From PLA2 sp036273915 (GTDB lineage Bacteria; Planctomycetota; PLA2): a stretch of 45,545 bases of DNA. This document shows, one piece after another, positions 8,441-18,576 of the stretch. The notes below the pieces were generated by a model. It was not told the DNA's origin and ran no database searches. It saw only the letters and a list, made by a program, of their open reading frames with translations. The translations under genes were made by a program, and so were the position numbers. The stretch is from assembly GCA_036273915.1 (NCBI GenBank), contig DASUGR010000071.1, forward strand, positions 1-45,545, read 5' to 3'. How positions within the stretch are numbered: position 1 is the stretch's first letter; each line of letters opens with the position of its first letter.

Positions 8441-9149
8441 GATCGTCGTGGTCGCGGTGGCCGTGGTCGTCGCCGCCCTCGTGGGCGCCGTGCCCGCCGT
8501 GGTCGTCGTGGCCTTCCTGCCCCTTCCCGGGCTCGCCCTTGGCGCCGGAAGCCGCGAGCTCCTTCGCCTTCTTGAGCGCCGCGGCGGGGTCCTTCTTCAC
8601 GGCCTCCACGCACGCAGGCGAGGAGAGGCGGACGATATCGTCCCCGATGAGCACGAACGCATTCGGCTCGACGGCCTTGCCCGTGATGGGGCACGCCTGG
8701 TTGCCGACGTCCTTGGCCTTCGGGTTGGCGGCCTTGACGAGCGTGATCTGCGAATTCCTCCGGGCGTCCTCGACGCAGTCCTGGCAGCAGAGCGGGATCT
8801 CGTAGCCCTGCAACACGACGGTCGGGAAGTCCTTCTCGGGGATGGCCTCCCCGGTGATGGGGCAGACGGCGTTCTTGGCCTTCTCGACCTTGGGGTACGC
8901 AGCGGCATAGGCGCGATCCGGATCCTTCCGGATCTCCTTCGCGCACTTGACGCAGCACATGTAGATGCGGCCCTTCGGCGTGTCGACGAAGAGCTTCATG
9001 GATGCCTTCTTCCCCATGATGGGGCAGTTGGCGTTTGCGAACGTCGGGACGGTGACAGCGGGCGCCTCGGCGCCCCGCGCAGACGGCTCACCTGCCCGCG
9101 CGGCGGCCACCCAGAAGGCGACCGCAACAAGAAGAACGATGCGAGACAT
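8430..9149 (-). CDS. Secreted protein with three YHS/TRASH-like metal-binding repeats
   Basis: 239 residues: signal peptide (1-20), then three tandem repeats. Repeat 1 has CPIMG (42-46) and MCCVKC (64-69). Repeat 2 has CPITG (96-100) and LCCQDC (120-125). Repeat 3 has CPITG (153-157), but the second half reads LSSPAC (175-180), so the CC pair is replaced by SS. The tail (212-239) is Asp/His-rich (HDDHGGHGAHEGGDDHGHRD). The start at 9149 is preferred because GAGGAG lies about 8 nt upstream; the frame stays open further. It is likely a periplasmic copper-binding protein; the spacing resembles YHS/TRASH domains. Confidence 0.82.
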   Translation of the reverse strand: MSRIVLLVAVAFWVAAARAGEPSARGAEAPAVTVPTFANANCPIMGKKASMKLFVDTPKGRIYMCCVKCAKEIRKDPDRAYAAAYPKVEKAKNAVCPITGEAIPEKDFPTVVLQGYEIPLCCQDCVEDARRNSQITLVKAANPKAKDVGNQACPITGKAVEPNAFVLIGDDIVRLSSPACVEAVKKDPAAALKKAKELAASGAKGEPGKGQEGHDDHGGHGAHEGGDDHGHRDHDDHGE

Positions 9150-9284
9150 GATTCGGCTCCTCAGGAGGCGGGACCGGTCGGATCCCGCGGACCGTGATTT
9201 CGATTCCATCGTTTCGGCGCGTGCCGAAGGGGGGATACCGCGAACGGAGGTCCTCCCGCGTTTCGCGCGGGGAGGGACCGGCTT

Positions 9285-9659
9285 CTAGACGAGGAGCACC
9301 AGGAGGCGGAGGAACGTGGGCGGGCCCGTGCTGGTCGGGATCGCGTGGCGCACGCCGTGGAGCGGACCCGACGCCAGCGCAGCCGGGGATTCCTCCGGCT
9401 GGCCAAACGGCACGGCGACCCCCGTGTCGGCGGAACGGCCGTCGCGCAGGAGGTCCTGCGACGACATGAGCGTCACGCAACGGCACACGCCCGCCTCCGG
9501 CCGGGCATCGTGGCCATGGTCGTGCGTGTGCGCGCCGGAGGCGTGCGAAAGGGGCTCCGCGCCGTCGTGGTTGCAAAAACACACGGTCACCGCGACATGC
9601 GCGGGAAGGGCCGCGATCCACCCCGCCAGCAGGACGGCCAGAAGTCGGCGCGTTGCCAT
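9285..9659 (-). CDS. Small exported CxC/His-rich protein
   Basis: 124 residues with an N-terminal hydrophobic segment, CFC (27-29), a HTHDHGH cluster (44-50), CRC (59-61) and a hydrophobic C-terminus (FLRLLVLLV). I do not recognise the family. The paired CxC motifs around a His cluster fit a metal-binding periplasmic or membrane-tethered protein. A TATGCT box (9668-9673, minus) ends 8 nt before the ATG, so it may be transcribed separately from the ATPase gene. It lies inside the copper island, in the same direction. Confidence 0.68.
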   Translation of the reverse strand: MATRRLLAVLLAGWIAALPAHVAVTVCFCNHDGAEPLSHASGAHTHDHGHDARPEAGVCRCVTLMSSQDLLRDGRSADTGVAVPFGQPEESPAALASGPLHGVRHAIPTSTGPPTFLRLLVLLV

Positions 9660-9667
9660 CCTCTACT

Positions 9668-9673
9668 AGCATA
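9668..9673 (-). promoter_or_regulatory. -10-like TATGCT upstream of CxC/His protein
   Basis: The hexamer ends 8 nt before the ATG at 9659, the leaderless-type spacing seen throughout this window. Confidence 0.5.
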
Positions 9674-9778
9674 CGCACGGGGGCGACGCGAGCGCGAGCG
9701 GACGGCGTCCCATCGGGGGCACCCCGCCGCCGGGCCCGGCCTCCACCCGGCCGCGGCTTCCCCGGCTCAGACTCAGTC

Positions 9779-11989
<2,211 letters not shown>

Positions 11990-12034
11990 GGCATCACTCC
12001 GATCGCCCTCGCAGACGGGCGACCGGTCCCGCCA

Positions 12035-12601
12035 TTACACCCCCTGGGCTTCGCCCCCGCAGGAGCAGTCGAGACAGCCGTGCTCGGTGCAGGTCCCGCA
12101 GGCGATCTCAAGCTGCCTCCGGAGCGCCTTCCGCGCGCGATGCAGCGTGACCCGCGCGTTGTTGGCGGTGATCCCCTGCTCCAAGGCGACGTCCGCGATC
12201 GCGGCTCCGTGGAGGTCGACGCGCCGGAGGATCATCCCGTACTCTTCCTTGAGCGTCGGGAGCAGACGGTCGACGCGCCGGCAGACGGCCTCGCGGAGCG
12301 CGGGCCCTTCCGCCGCCGGCAGGTCGCGCGCCGCCGCCTCCAGCGCCCGCTGCTCGGCGCCGCGCCGCCGGTAGTGGTCCGCGACCGCGTTCCGGAGCAG
12401 CCGGTAGAACCAGGCGACCGCGCTCTCCGTGTCGCGGATCTCGTGGCCGCGCTCGATCCCCTTCCCATAGGCGCTCTGCAGGATGTCCTCCGCGTCGGCC
12501 TCGCTGCCGACGCGGTGCCGGAGAAACGACCGGAACTCGCGGTGCGCGGCGACGAGGACGTCCAGCACGTCGCCCGCGGGCTCTTCTGCGGGGGCGGCCA
12601 C
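12035..12601 (-). CDS. ECF sigma factor with Cys-rich C-terminus (CorE-like)
   Basis: 188-residue sigma-70 family regulator. Region 2 lies around residues 15-80 (SEADAEDILQSAYGKG, WFYRLLRNAVADHYRRR) and region 4 around 105-163 (LPTLKEEYGMILRRVDLHG, NNARVTLHRARKALRRQL). The extra C-terminal tail carries five cysteines: C168, C171, C176, C179 and C181 (CGTC-x4-C-x2-C-x-C). Myxococcus CorE-type ECF factors have a comparable Cys-rich domain that senses copper directly without an anti-sigma factor. With copA 45 bp downstream, the same role is likely here. The GTG start at 12601 is set by TACGAT ending 6 nt upstream. Confidence 0.87.
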   Translation of the reverse strand: MAAPAEEPAGDVLDVLVAAHREFRSFLRHRVGSEADAEDILQSAYGKGIERGHEIRDTESAVAWFYRLLRNAVADHYRRRGAEQRALEAAARDLPAAEGPALREAVCRRVDRLLPTLKEEYGMILRRVDLHGAAIADVALEQGITANNARVTLHRARKALRRQLEIACGTCTEHGCLDCSCGGEAQGV

Positions 12602-12607
12602 GGCCCC

Positions 12608-12613
12608 ATCGTA
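12608..12613 (-). promoter_or_regulatory. -10-like TACGAT of sigma/copA unit
   Basis: Ends 6 nt before the GTG at 12601. It is the probable promoter of the copper regulator, divergent from the MFS promoter within 72 bp. Confidence 0.55.
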
Positions 12614-12633
12614 CGCGCCCGGCGCGCGCAATC

Positions 12634-12649
12634 GGGGGGCTTCGGGGGC
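12634..12649 (+). repeat. G-run repeat (CTTC core)
   Basis: Between the divergent sigma and MFS promoters. Confidence 0.6.
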
Positions 12650-12659
12650 CGCGCTTCGG

Positions 12660-12665
12660 CATAAT
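12660..12665 (+). promoter_or_regulatory. -10-like CATAAT of MFS gene
   Basis: Ends 8 nt before the ATG at 12674 with a G-run repeat 10 nt upstream (12634-12649) where a -35 would lie. Confidence 0.5.
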
Positions 12666-12673
12666 CGGCCCCC

Positions 12674-13993
12674 ATGCCCCGGAACGCGCGCCTCTTCGTC
12701 GCCTTCCGGGTGCTCTTCAACGCGCGGTTCTACTACCCGGTGCTCGCGGTCCTCTTCGTGGACCTCGGGCTGACGCTCGACCAGTACGCGCTCCTGAACG
12801 TCGCGTGGGCGCTCTCGATCGTGCTCTTCGAGCTGCCGCTCGGCGCGCTGGGCGACCGCATCGGACGCCGGCCGCTCGTGGTCGCGGCGGCCGCGATCAT
12901 GGTGGTCGAGATGTCGGTGCTCGCGTTCGCGCCGCTCTCGAACCCGGCGCTGCTCTTCCCGCTCTTCCTCGCGAACCGCGTGCTCTCGGGGCTCGCGGAG
13001 GCGGCGGCGAGCGGCGCGGACGAGGCGCTCGCCTACGACAGCCTCGTCGACGAGGGGCGGAGCGCGGAGTGGCCGAACGTGCTCGCGGTGCTGGGGCGCG
13101 CGATGTCGGTCGCGTTCGTTCTGAGCATGGTGGTCGGCGGCGCGGTGTACGACCGCGGGCTCATGCAGGGCGCCGCGGACCGCCTCAACCTCGCGGTGAC
13201 GCTCACGCAGCAGGAGACCGCGCGGTTCCCCGTCTACCTGACGCTCGGGCTCGCGGTGGGCGCGCTCCTCGCGTCCCTCGCGATGCGGGAGCCGAAGCCG
13301 GCGGGGGCCACGGGGGGCGCGTCGCTCGCCTCGACGGCGGGCGCGATCGGCCAGGCGGGGCGCTGGATCCTCGGCGCGCGGTTCCCGCTCGCGCTGATGC
13401 TCCTGAACCTCGTCGTGGACAGCGGCGTGCGCGTGTTCCTGACGCTCACGAGCACGTACTACCGCATGATCGGGATCCCGGCGGGGCTCTTCGGCGTGCT
13501 CGGGGCGGCGTTCGCGATGCTCGGCTTCTTCGTGCCGTCGCTCGCGCGGCGGATGGCGCTCGCGCGCACGCCGCTCGCGAACTTCACGGCGGTGGTGGCG
13601 ATCGTGCTCGCGGGCGTGACGGGCGTGGCGGTCGTGCAGCGCTGGTGGAGCGTCGTGTTCGTGGCGTTCCTCGGCGTCGGGTTCTACATGCTCGGGTTCT
13701 TCGTCTCGCACTACCTGAACGCGGCGACGGAGTCGTCGCGGCGGGCGACCGTGCTCTCGTTCAAGAGCCTCGCGAACAACATCGCGTACGGGGGCGCGGG
13801 CTGGGCGTTCGCGCTGCTGATGCGGGCGCTGGCGGGCGGAGCGAAGCCGGCGCCGGGGTCGGAAGCGGAGGATCTGGTGTTCGCGCGGGCGCTCTTGGCT
13901 CTGCCGTCAGGGCTCTTCGCGCTGGGCGTGCCGCTGCTGCTGTGGTCGGCGCGGCTGCCGCGGATGCGCCGCGTCGCCGGCACGGAGTCCTGA
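12674..13993 (+). CDS. MFS transporter
   Basis: 439-residue integral membrane protein with about 12 hydrophobic segments. The loop between helices 2 and 3 carries the MFS motif-A variant LGALGDRIGRRPL (near residues 56-68). A central cytoplasmic loop separates the two six-helix halves. Substrate unknown; a multidrug or small-molecule efflux role is the usual guess. It is transcribed divergently from the copper sigma factor, and nothing ties it to copper beyond position. A G-run repeat begins directly at the stop (13992-14007). Confidence 0.85.
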   Translation: MPRNARLFVAFRVLFNARFYYPVLAVLFVDLGLTLDQYALLNVAWALSIVLFELPLGALGDRIGRRPLVVAAAAIMVVEMSVLAFAPLSNPALLFPLFLANRVLSGLAEAAASGADEALAYDSLVDEGRSAEWPNVLAVLGRAMSVAFVLSMVVGGAVYDRGLMQGAADRLNLAVTLTQQETARFPVYLTLGLAVGALLASLAMREPKPAGATGGASLASTAGAIGQAGRWILGARFPLALMLLNLVVDSGVRVFLTLTSTYYRMIGIPAGLFGVLGAAFAMLGFFVPSLARRMALARTPLANFTAVVAIVLAGVTGVAVVQRWWSVVFVAFLGVGFYMLGFFVSHYLNAATESSRRATVLSFKSLANNIAYGGAGWAFALLMRALAGGAKPAPGSEAEDLVFARALLALPSGLFALGVPLLLWSARLPRMRRVAGTES

Positions 13994-14007
13994 GGGGGTC
14001 CGGGGGC
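13992..14007 (+). repeat. G-run repeat (TCC core)
   Basis: Overlaps the last two bases of the MFS stop codon. The same core is found reversed at 24768-24782. Confidence 0.65.
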
Positions 14008-14030
14008 ACGCCGCTTTTTTCTTTCAGCGC

Positions 14031-14099
14031 CTCGTAGCCCGCTCCCCAAGCGGCCTTAGGCGGTCCGTCCTGGCGTCCGGAGTGACACCCGCTCCCGAC
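14031..14099 (+). repeat. Shared ~70-bp upstream element, copy A
   Basis: Begins CTCGTAGCCCGCTCC (14031-14045), has a 35-nt spacer, and ends AGTGACACCCGCTCCCGAC (14081-14099), 28 nt before the Uma2 start. Copy B (44044-44111, opposite strand) has the same 15-mer, a 34-nt spacer and the same 19-mer with one mismatch, in the same orientation relative to its downstream gene. Confidence 0.75.
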
Positions 14100-14113
14100 T
14101 TACTGATATGAGG

Positions 14114-14119
14114 TACTCT
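14114..14119 (+). promoter_or_regulatory. -10-like TACTCT of Uma2 gene
   Basis: Ends 8 nt before the ATG at 14128; leaderless-type spacing. Confidence 0.45.
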
Positions 14120-14127
14120 CGAAAGCG

Positions 14128-14658
14128 ATGGCGATCACGACGGCCGAGGAGCTTCTCCGCGCGCAGGACATCGGACGCTGCGAGCTGGTCCGGGGGGAGC
14201 TCCACATGATGGTTCCTCCCGGGTTCGAGCACGGGTGGCTCCAGAGCCGGATCGCCTTGCGCCTGGGCAACTTCGTGGAGCCACGGGGCTTGGGAGTCCT
14301 AACCGGCGAGCTCGGCTTCGTGCTGGCACGAAACCCGGACACCGTGCGGGCGCCCGACGTCGCCTTCATCCGCGCCGAGCGGGTCACGGCCATCAGCCGT
14401 GGGTATTTCGAAGGCGCACCGGATCTCGCGGTGGAGATCCTGTCGCCGGACGACCGGCCGGGCTACGTGCGGGACAAGGTGGCGGAGTGGCTCGAGTCCG
14501 GTACGGGCGCCGTCTGGGTGGTCGACCCGCGTTCGCGCACGGTGACCGTGCACGAACCGAAGCGGAAGGCGGTCGTGCTCGCCGAGGCGGACGTGCTGCG
14601 CGGCAGCGGCCCGCTGAACGGTTTCGAGCTGCGGGTCGGGGAGACCTTCACCCGTTAG
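14128..14658 (+). CDS. Uma2 family (DUF820) endonuclease-fold protein
   Basis: 176 residues with the PD-(D/E)xK fold pattern of the Uma2 family: PD at 76-77 (RAPDVAF), Glu103 in AVEILSPDDR, and Lys117 (RDKVAEWLESG), followed by AVWVVDP. The acidic residues and lysine are all kept, so the nuclease site looks intact. The cellular role of this often multicopy family is not established. It stands alone as a short gene before a tRNA. Its upstream region shares a ~70-bp sequence with the DUF559-like gene at 43535-44035. Confidence 0.9.
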   Translation: MAITTAEELLRAQDIGRCELVRGELHMMVPPGFEHGWLQSRIALRLGNFVEPRGLGVLTGELGFVLARNPDTVRAPDVAFIRAERVTAISRGYFEGAPDLAVEILSPDDRPGYVRDKVAEWLESGTGAVWVVDPRSRTVTVHEPKRKAVVLAEADVLRGSGPLNGFELRVGETFTR

Positions 14659-14731
14659 GGCTGCCCGGCGGGGCGGCGGTCGGCCGCTGGGGGCCGGCGC
14701 GCGGCGTCTTTGCGGGTGTGCGGCATCGGGG

Positions 14732-14737
14732 TACACT
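14732..14737 (+). promoter_or_regulatory. tRNA promoter, -10 TACACT
   Basis: TTGCGG (14710-14715), 16-nt spacer, TACACT; ends 15 nt before the tRNA. Confidence 0.5.
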
Positions 14738-14752
14738 CTTCGCCTCAAACGC

Positions 14753-14831
14753 CGGGGTGTAGCGCAGCCTGGTCTAGCGCGCTTGACTGGGGGTCAAGAG
14801 GTCGCTGGTTCGAATCCAGTCACCCCGACCA
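14753..14831 (+). tRNA. tRNA-Pro (anticodon GGG), CCA encoded
   Basis: Cloverleaf: acceptor CGGGGTG/CACCCCG, D-stem GCGC/GCGC, anticodon stem CTTGA/TCAAG with loop CTGGGGG (anticodon GGG), T-arm GCTGG-TTCGAAT-CCAGT (one G-T pair), then discriminator A and an encoded CCA. It reads CCC/CCU proline codons. A terminator hairpin follows within 11 nt. Confidence 0.96.
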
Positions 14832-14841
14832 AGTTTCCAAG

Positions 14842-14867
14842 AGCCGTCCGCCAGCGCGGACGGCTTT
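14842..14867 (+). terminator. Terminator of tRNA-Pro
   Basis: Perfect stem GCCGTCCGC/GCGGACGGC (14843-14851 and 14856-14864) with loop CAGC, flanked by A-T and followed by TTT and a pyrimidine-rich stretch. Confidence 0.8.
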
Positions 14868-14963
14868 CGTCTCTTCGGAAGCCGGAGCCAGCGACCTCGG
14901 GGCGTGGAGGCGCGGAGCGCCGATGCCCCGGCGCGGTGTGGTATGGTCCTCGGCGGGACTCGG

Positions 14964-16298
14964 ATGGCGTGGCACAGGGCGGGCCTTGCGATGGCGCTTC
15001 TTCTTGCCGCCGGCCATGCCGGCGACGAGTTGAGCGAGGGCGCGCGGCGCGAACGGATCAGTCGGCTCCGCTCGCGCGCGGCGATCTGGTATGGGAGTCG
15101 CAAGAAGGTCATCGTCACGTGCCCTCGCTGCAAGGGAACGGGCACGGAGATCGCAAAGTCTCGCAACCGCGGCGGGCTGGAGACCGGCGAGGTCGTCACG
15201 TGCACCGACTGCGATGGGCGTTGCGAGGTCGTCAACGACGATCACTACCGCAAGGTGTTCTTCGACATGATGACGCCGCAGTACAGGGCCCAGCCCGGGC
15301 GGGCAGAGTGGATCGACCGCGAGCTCGCGAATGTGCGCGAGGGCAGGGGCTGGCCCACCACCGTGGAACGGTGGCAGATCGACCGCGTCGAGCTCCTGGA
15401 TGCGACGCACGGCGTCGTGTGGGCGAGGGTCAACGGCGAGAAGACCCCGTCCCCCATGCGTTGGATCTGGACCGACGAGAACGGGAAGCCCCAGTGGTTC
15501 GCGTACGACGAGGGCTCGGACGGCCTATGGCCCGGCGGCGAAGCCACCGGCGGGGTCGAGGAAATCGACTGGAAGGAGTGGTATCGGCGCGCGGAGGCGT
15601 TGCGCGCCAAGTGCACGACGAGCCTCGCGAGGCTGGAGGCGCTGAAGGCCGCGGCGGAGAAGGTCGTGGTCGTCGAGACCGTCAAGATCATCGACATCGA
15701 ACCCGCCGGGGATGGCGCGAAGATCATCTGCTGCCGTCCGTGGGGCGGCCCCTGGCGGACGTCCGTCGAGGTCGGAAGCGACAGGATCGACCAGGTGCGG
15801 GATTGGGGCAAGTGGGACCGACTCACGTGGCGGGCCCGCGTCATCGTGAACGGGGTCACGGACGCCGACGTCAGCTGCGAGATCCTCTGGTACGGACCCG
15901 AGAGCATCGAGTGGGTGAAGAACCCGGGACTCGGGGGGTACGAGTTCGATGCGGCCGAGCCCGGCTCGTTCTTCGAGTGGTGCGCCAAGTTCGACGCGGC
16001 CGACGCCGCGGGCCGTGAGGAGATGATCAAAGAGGTGCGGGGCAAGACCCTCACGGACGAGGCAACTGTCTTCGAGCGCAATGGGGAGCAGGTGAGCGTG
16101 CGATTCAAGGACGGCACGGTGGCGTCGTTCCCGCTGACGGACCCGCAGGCCGCCGAGGAAGTGCGGCCCGGCGACACGATCGTCGTCGCACGGATGCCGG
16201 ACACCCAGACCCTCGACGACGCGCACGGGAGCAGGGAGAACATCCGCTTCCGCTTCGGCGTGCTCGAACGGAGGCCTGCGCCCGCGGACCCGGACTGA
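14964..16298 (+). CDS. Secreted protein with DnaJ-like CxxC zinc ribbon, unknown function
   Basis: About 444 residues from ATG 14964; in-frame starts at 14904 and 14943 exist, but a TATGGT box overlaps 14943. A signal peptide (AGLAMALLLAAGHA) is followed by CPRCKGTG (C53, C56) and CTDCDGRC (C80, C83, C87), resembling one DnaJ cysteine-rich zinc site. The middle (100-200) and C-terminal (240-430) parts match nothing I recognise; they are rich in Trp and short beta-like segments. It is a single gene, convergent with the SWIB gene. Confidence 0.72.
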   Translation: MAWHRAGLAMALLLAAGHAGDELSEGARRERISRLRSRAAIWYGSRKKVIVTCPRCKGTGTEIAKSRNRGGLETGEVVTCTDCDGRCEVVNDDHYRKVFFDMMTPQYRAQPGRAEWIDRELANVREGRGWPTTVERWQIDRVELLDATHGVVWARVNGEKTPSPMRWIWTDENGKPQWFAYDEGSDGLWPGGEATGGVEEIDWKEWYRRAEALRAKCTTSLARLEALKAAAEKVVVVETVKIIDIEPAGDGAKIICCRPWGGPWRTSVEVGSDRIDQVRDWGKWDRLTWRARVIVNGVTDADVSCEILWYGPESIEWVKNPGLGGYEFDAAEPGSFFEWCAKFDAADAAGREEMIKEVRGKTLTDEATVFERNGEQVSVRFKDGTVASFPLTDPQAAEEVRPGDTIVVARMPDTQTLDDAHGSRENIRFRFGVLERRPAPADPD

Positions 16299-16358
16299 AC
16301 GGCGCGAGGTCGAACGAGCGGGCGGCGCGAGCGCTTCGCGACGCTGCTCGCGAGGTGA

Positions 16359-16384
16359 TCCCGGCCGCTCGGCGGCGGCCGGGA
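16359..16384. terminator. Hairpin between convergent genes
   Basis: TCCCGGCCGC and GCGGCCGGGA form a perfect 10-bp stem with a 6-nt loop, 12 nt from the SWIB stop. It could serve both directions. No T-tract. Confidence 0.5.
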
Positions 16385-16396
16385 CCACCGATTGCG

Positions 16397-16672
16397 CTAC
16401 TTCAGATGCTTGTTCACGAGCTTGGTCATCTCGAACATGTTGACCGTCGCCTTGCCGCCGAACACCGCCTTCAGGGCGGCGTCCGCGTTGATGTTGCGGC
16501 GGTTCTTCTTGTCCTGCAGGCCGTTCTTCTTGATGTAGGCCCAGAGCTTCTGCGTCACCTCGGGCCGCGGCAGGGCCTTGTCGCCGACGACCGCCGCGAG
16601 GGCGGCGTCCGGCTCCATCGCCTTCATGAACGCCGGATTGGGTTTCCGCTTCGCTTTCTTCTTGGCAGGCAT
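16397..16672 (-). CDS. SWIB domain protein
   Basis: 91 residues: a Lys-rich N-terminus (PAKKKAKRK) followed by a full SWIB/MDM2-type domain (EVTQKLWAYIKKNGLQDKKN, INADAALKAVFGGKATVNMFEM). In bacteria such proteins are known from Chlamydiae and scattered other phyla. A chromatin-like or DNA-condensation role has been suggested there, but it is not established here. The ATG has GAGG about 7 nt upstream. Single-gene unit. Confidence 0.9.
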   Translation of the reverse strand: MPAKKKAKRKPNPAFMKAMEPDAALAAVVGDKALPRPEVTQKLWAYIKKNGLQDKKNRRNINADAALKAVFGGKATVNMFEMTKLVNKHLK

Positions 16673-16845
16673 TCTGGACCTCGAGATTGGTGAGAGTTTC
16701 GGAGAGACTTCGAAGCCAAGAAGGTACGCCAGGCTCCCCCCGGGAAAAAGGCCCCTGGACGGGTGCTCGGCGGGCAGTTCCCCGGGAGGGGCTGCCCCGG
16801 GAGCGCGGCCCGGAGGCGCTTCCTCGGCGCGGGCCGGCAGGGCGC

Positions 16846-17751
16846 TCACGTCGCCTCCGGGCACCGCTCCCGCCACCGGGCCTCGAGGAACGCGTTGCAA
16901 AACGGCGTGTAGTCGGGCTTTACGACCATCGGCGTCGACGAGAACTCGTTGAACACGCACCCCCGGTCCGTCCCGAAGAAGTCGATCCGCATGTAGGTGC
17001 CGATCGCGCGCCCCATCCGCCCGGCGAGATCCAGCATCTCCCCGAGGAACCCCGGCGGGCCCCTCACCTCGCCGGCCGGCCACGCGTTCGCCATCCGGTC
17101 CGGAAACGGCTCCCACGCGGGCGTGTACCAGCGCACCGTGGCCGCCTTGTCGTGCGCGCGCTCGATCACGCCGATCGCCGCGACGTCGCCCGCGAACGTG
17201 TGGCACTTGTACTCGACCGGGAGGCGGCGGCAGCCCGGCTCCGACTCCACGAACTGCTCGACGAGCACCGGCGCCGTGCGGAACGACCCCCACAGCTCGT
17301 GGAGGCGGCGGCGCAGGTCGGCGGGCGCCGCGGGCTCGCCGCGCAGGATCTCCGTCCCGTCGACGACGACGTGCACGCCCTTCCGCACGAACCCCCACAC
17401 GGGACGGATCGCGAACCGCGAGGGTAGCGACTCGAACGGGATCGCGCGGATCCGCCGCCCCCACCAGTAGAGCTCGGGCACCGCGGCACCGTGCCTCCTC
17501 GCGAACTCGCGCCCGTTCCACTTGTTGACGAGCGTGCGCTGCCAGTACGCGCCGCGGCGCCAAAGAGCGTCGGGGTCCGAGGCGCTCCGGAACGTGTGCC
17601 GCTCAAGGCGCCGGCGCAACGCCTCGGGGTAGCTGCGCCAGCTTCCCCAGCGGAAGGGGTTGCCCCACCAGAGCTCGCGCCGCCGGAGGAGCCTCCGGAT
17701 GTATCCGGTCGGGGGAGTGCCACCGGTCTCTGCCGCCGCCACGCGCGGCAT
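16846..17751 (-). CDS. TupA-like ATP-grasp protein
   Basis: 301 residues resembling ATP-grasp proteins of the TupA (teichuronopeptide biosynthesis) type. The segment LVNKWNGREFARRHGAAVPE fits the ATP-grasp N-terminal region. Later acidic residues in MRIDFFGTDRGCVFNEFSST fit the Mg-ATP site (Asp then Glu/Asn). These enzymes ligate carboxylates to amines, often in cell-envelope glycan or peptide pathways; the substrate is unknown. No partner genes adjoin it. No clear ribosome-binding site or -10 box is seen near the ATG. Confidence 0.7.
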   Translation of the reverse strand: MPRVAAAETGGTPPTGYIRRLLRRRELWWGNPFRWGSWRSYPEALRRRLERHTFRSASDPDALWRRGAYWQRTLVNKWNGREFARRHGAAVPELYWWGRRIRAIPFESLPSRFAIRPVWGFVRKGVHVVVDGTEILRGEPAAPADLRRRLHELWGSFRTAPVLVEQFVESEPGCRRLPVEYKCHTFAGDVAAIGVIERAHDKAATVRWYTPAWEPFPDRMANAWPAGEVRGPPGFLGEMLDLAGRMGRAIGTYMRIDFFGTDRGCVFNEFSSTPMVVKPDYTPFCNAFLEARWRERCPEAT

Positions 17752-17800
17752 TGTGTTCGAACGCGCGGGCCGCGATCAAGACCGGCGCGGCGGGAATCAG

Positions 17801-17817
17801 AGGGGGGCTGGGGGCCC
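17801..17817 (+). repeat. G-run repeat (CT core)
   Basis: In the spacer between the ATP-grasp and hypothetical genes, 12 nt before a -10 box. Confidence 0.6.
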
Positions 17818-17829
17818 GCGCGCGCGTGC

Positions 17830-17835
17830 TACCGT
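17830..17835 (+). promoter_or_regulatory. -10-like TACCGT
   Basis: Ends 6 nt before the GTG at 17842, preceded by a G-run repeat (17801-17817). Confidence 0.4.
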
Positions 17836-17841
17836 GACCGG

Positions 17842-18531
17842 GTGCGCGAGGACGTGACGCCGCTCCAGTACGGGCTGCTCGACTGCGTCGTCGAGCGGAG
17901 GTTCCCCCTCGCCTTCCTCGTCTCCGGAAACCTCGCCGAACGGATCAACCGCCAAGCCCACGGCGCCGAGCCCGCCGCACTCGTCGCTGCCCTCGCCTGC
18001 CTCTTCCGGCGTAGCCTCATCGTCGCGAAGAGGGGGCCCGGCGTGAGTCCCGACCTCGTGCTCCACGCGGGTGAGGTCGAGCTCGCGTTCGACGACGACC
18101 TCGAGGCCGGGTGCGACGCCTGGACGTACTACGGGCTGACCGCCCGCGGAGGCGAGGTCTGGGAGGACCTGTCGTCGCCCCGCTGGGACCGCTACGTCGA
18201 GTACGGCCGGAGCTACCTCGAGGAGGGGATGGGGATGGACGAGATCACCGGCATGGACCCCGACCTCGTCGAGCGGTGCCACGGGCACGTGCGGCGCATG
18301 TACCTCGAGGGCGGCGTCGATCCGCACGGCATGACGCGATCCGAGTTCCGGCCGTGGATCGCTTTCTACTGGAAGCTCCTGCCCCACGCGTACCGGCTCG
18401 CGTACTTCGTCCGGGACGAGCTCCGGGACCCCGCCTGGGCAACGCCGCGGAAGCCCTTCGCCGCGGATCCGGAGTTCGTGACCGGGGGTCCGCCGTGGTA
18501 TGCGCGCCCCTTCGACGCCGTCTCGCGGTGA
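17842..18531 (+). CDS. Hypothetical cytosolic protein
   Basis: 229 residues from GTG 17842, placed by the TACCGT box 6 nt upstream. No signal peptide or membrane segment. It is rich in Trp, Tyr and acidic residues (DAWTYYGLTARGGEVWEDLS, PRWDRYVEYGRSYLEEGMGM). The middle part, YYGLTARGGEVWE, reads like the wing of a winged-helix fold, but I cannot assign a family. It is followed by G/C repeats and the convergent MlaF-like gene. Confidence 0.68.
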   Translation: MREDVTPLQYGLLDCVVERRFPLAFLVSGNLAERINRQAHGAEPAALVAALACLFRRSLIVAKRGPGVSPDLVLHAGEVELAFDDDLEAGCDAWTYYGLTARGGEVWEDLSSPRWDRYVEYGRSYLEEGMGMDEITGMDPDLVERCHGHVRRMYLEGGVDPHGMTRSEFRPWIAFYWKLLPHAYRLAYFVRDELRDPAWATPRKPFAADPEFVTGGPPWYARPFDAVSR

Positions 18532-18541
18532 ACGGGGGGCG

Positions 18542-18557
18542 CCCCCCAGCCCCCCCC
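18542..18557 (-). repeat. G-run repeat (G8-CT-G6)
   Basis: Between convergent genes; with six G at 18534-18539 it also forms a perfect GGGGGGCGCCCCCC palindrome. Confidence 0.75.
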
Positions 18558-18576
18558 GCCTCCCGGCGCTCGGGCG

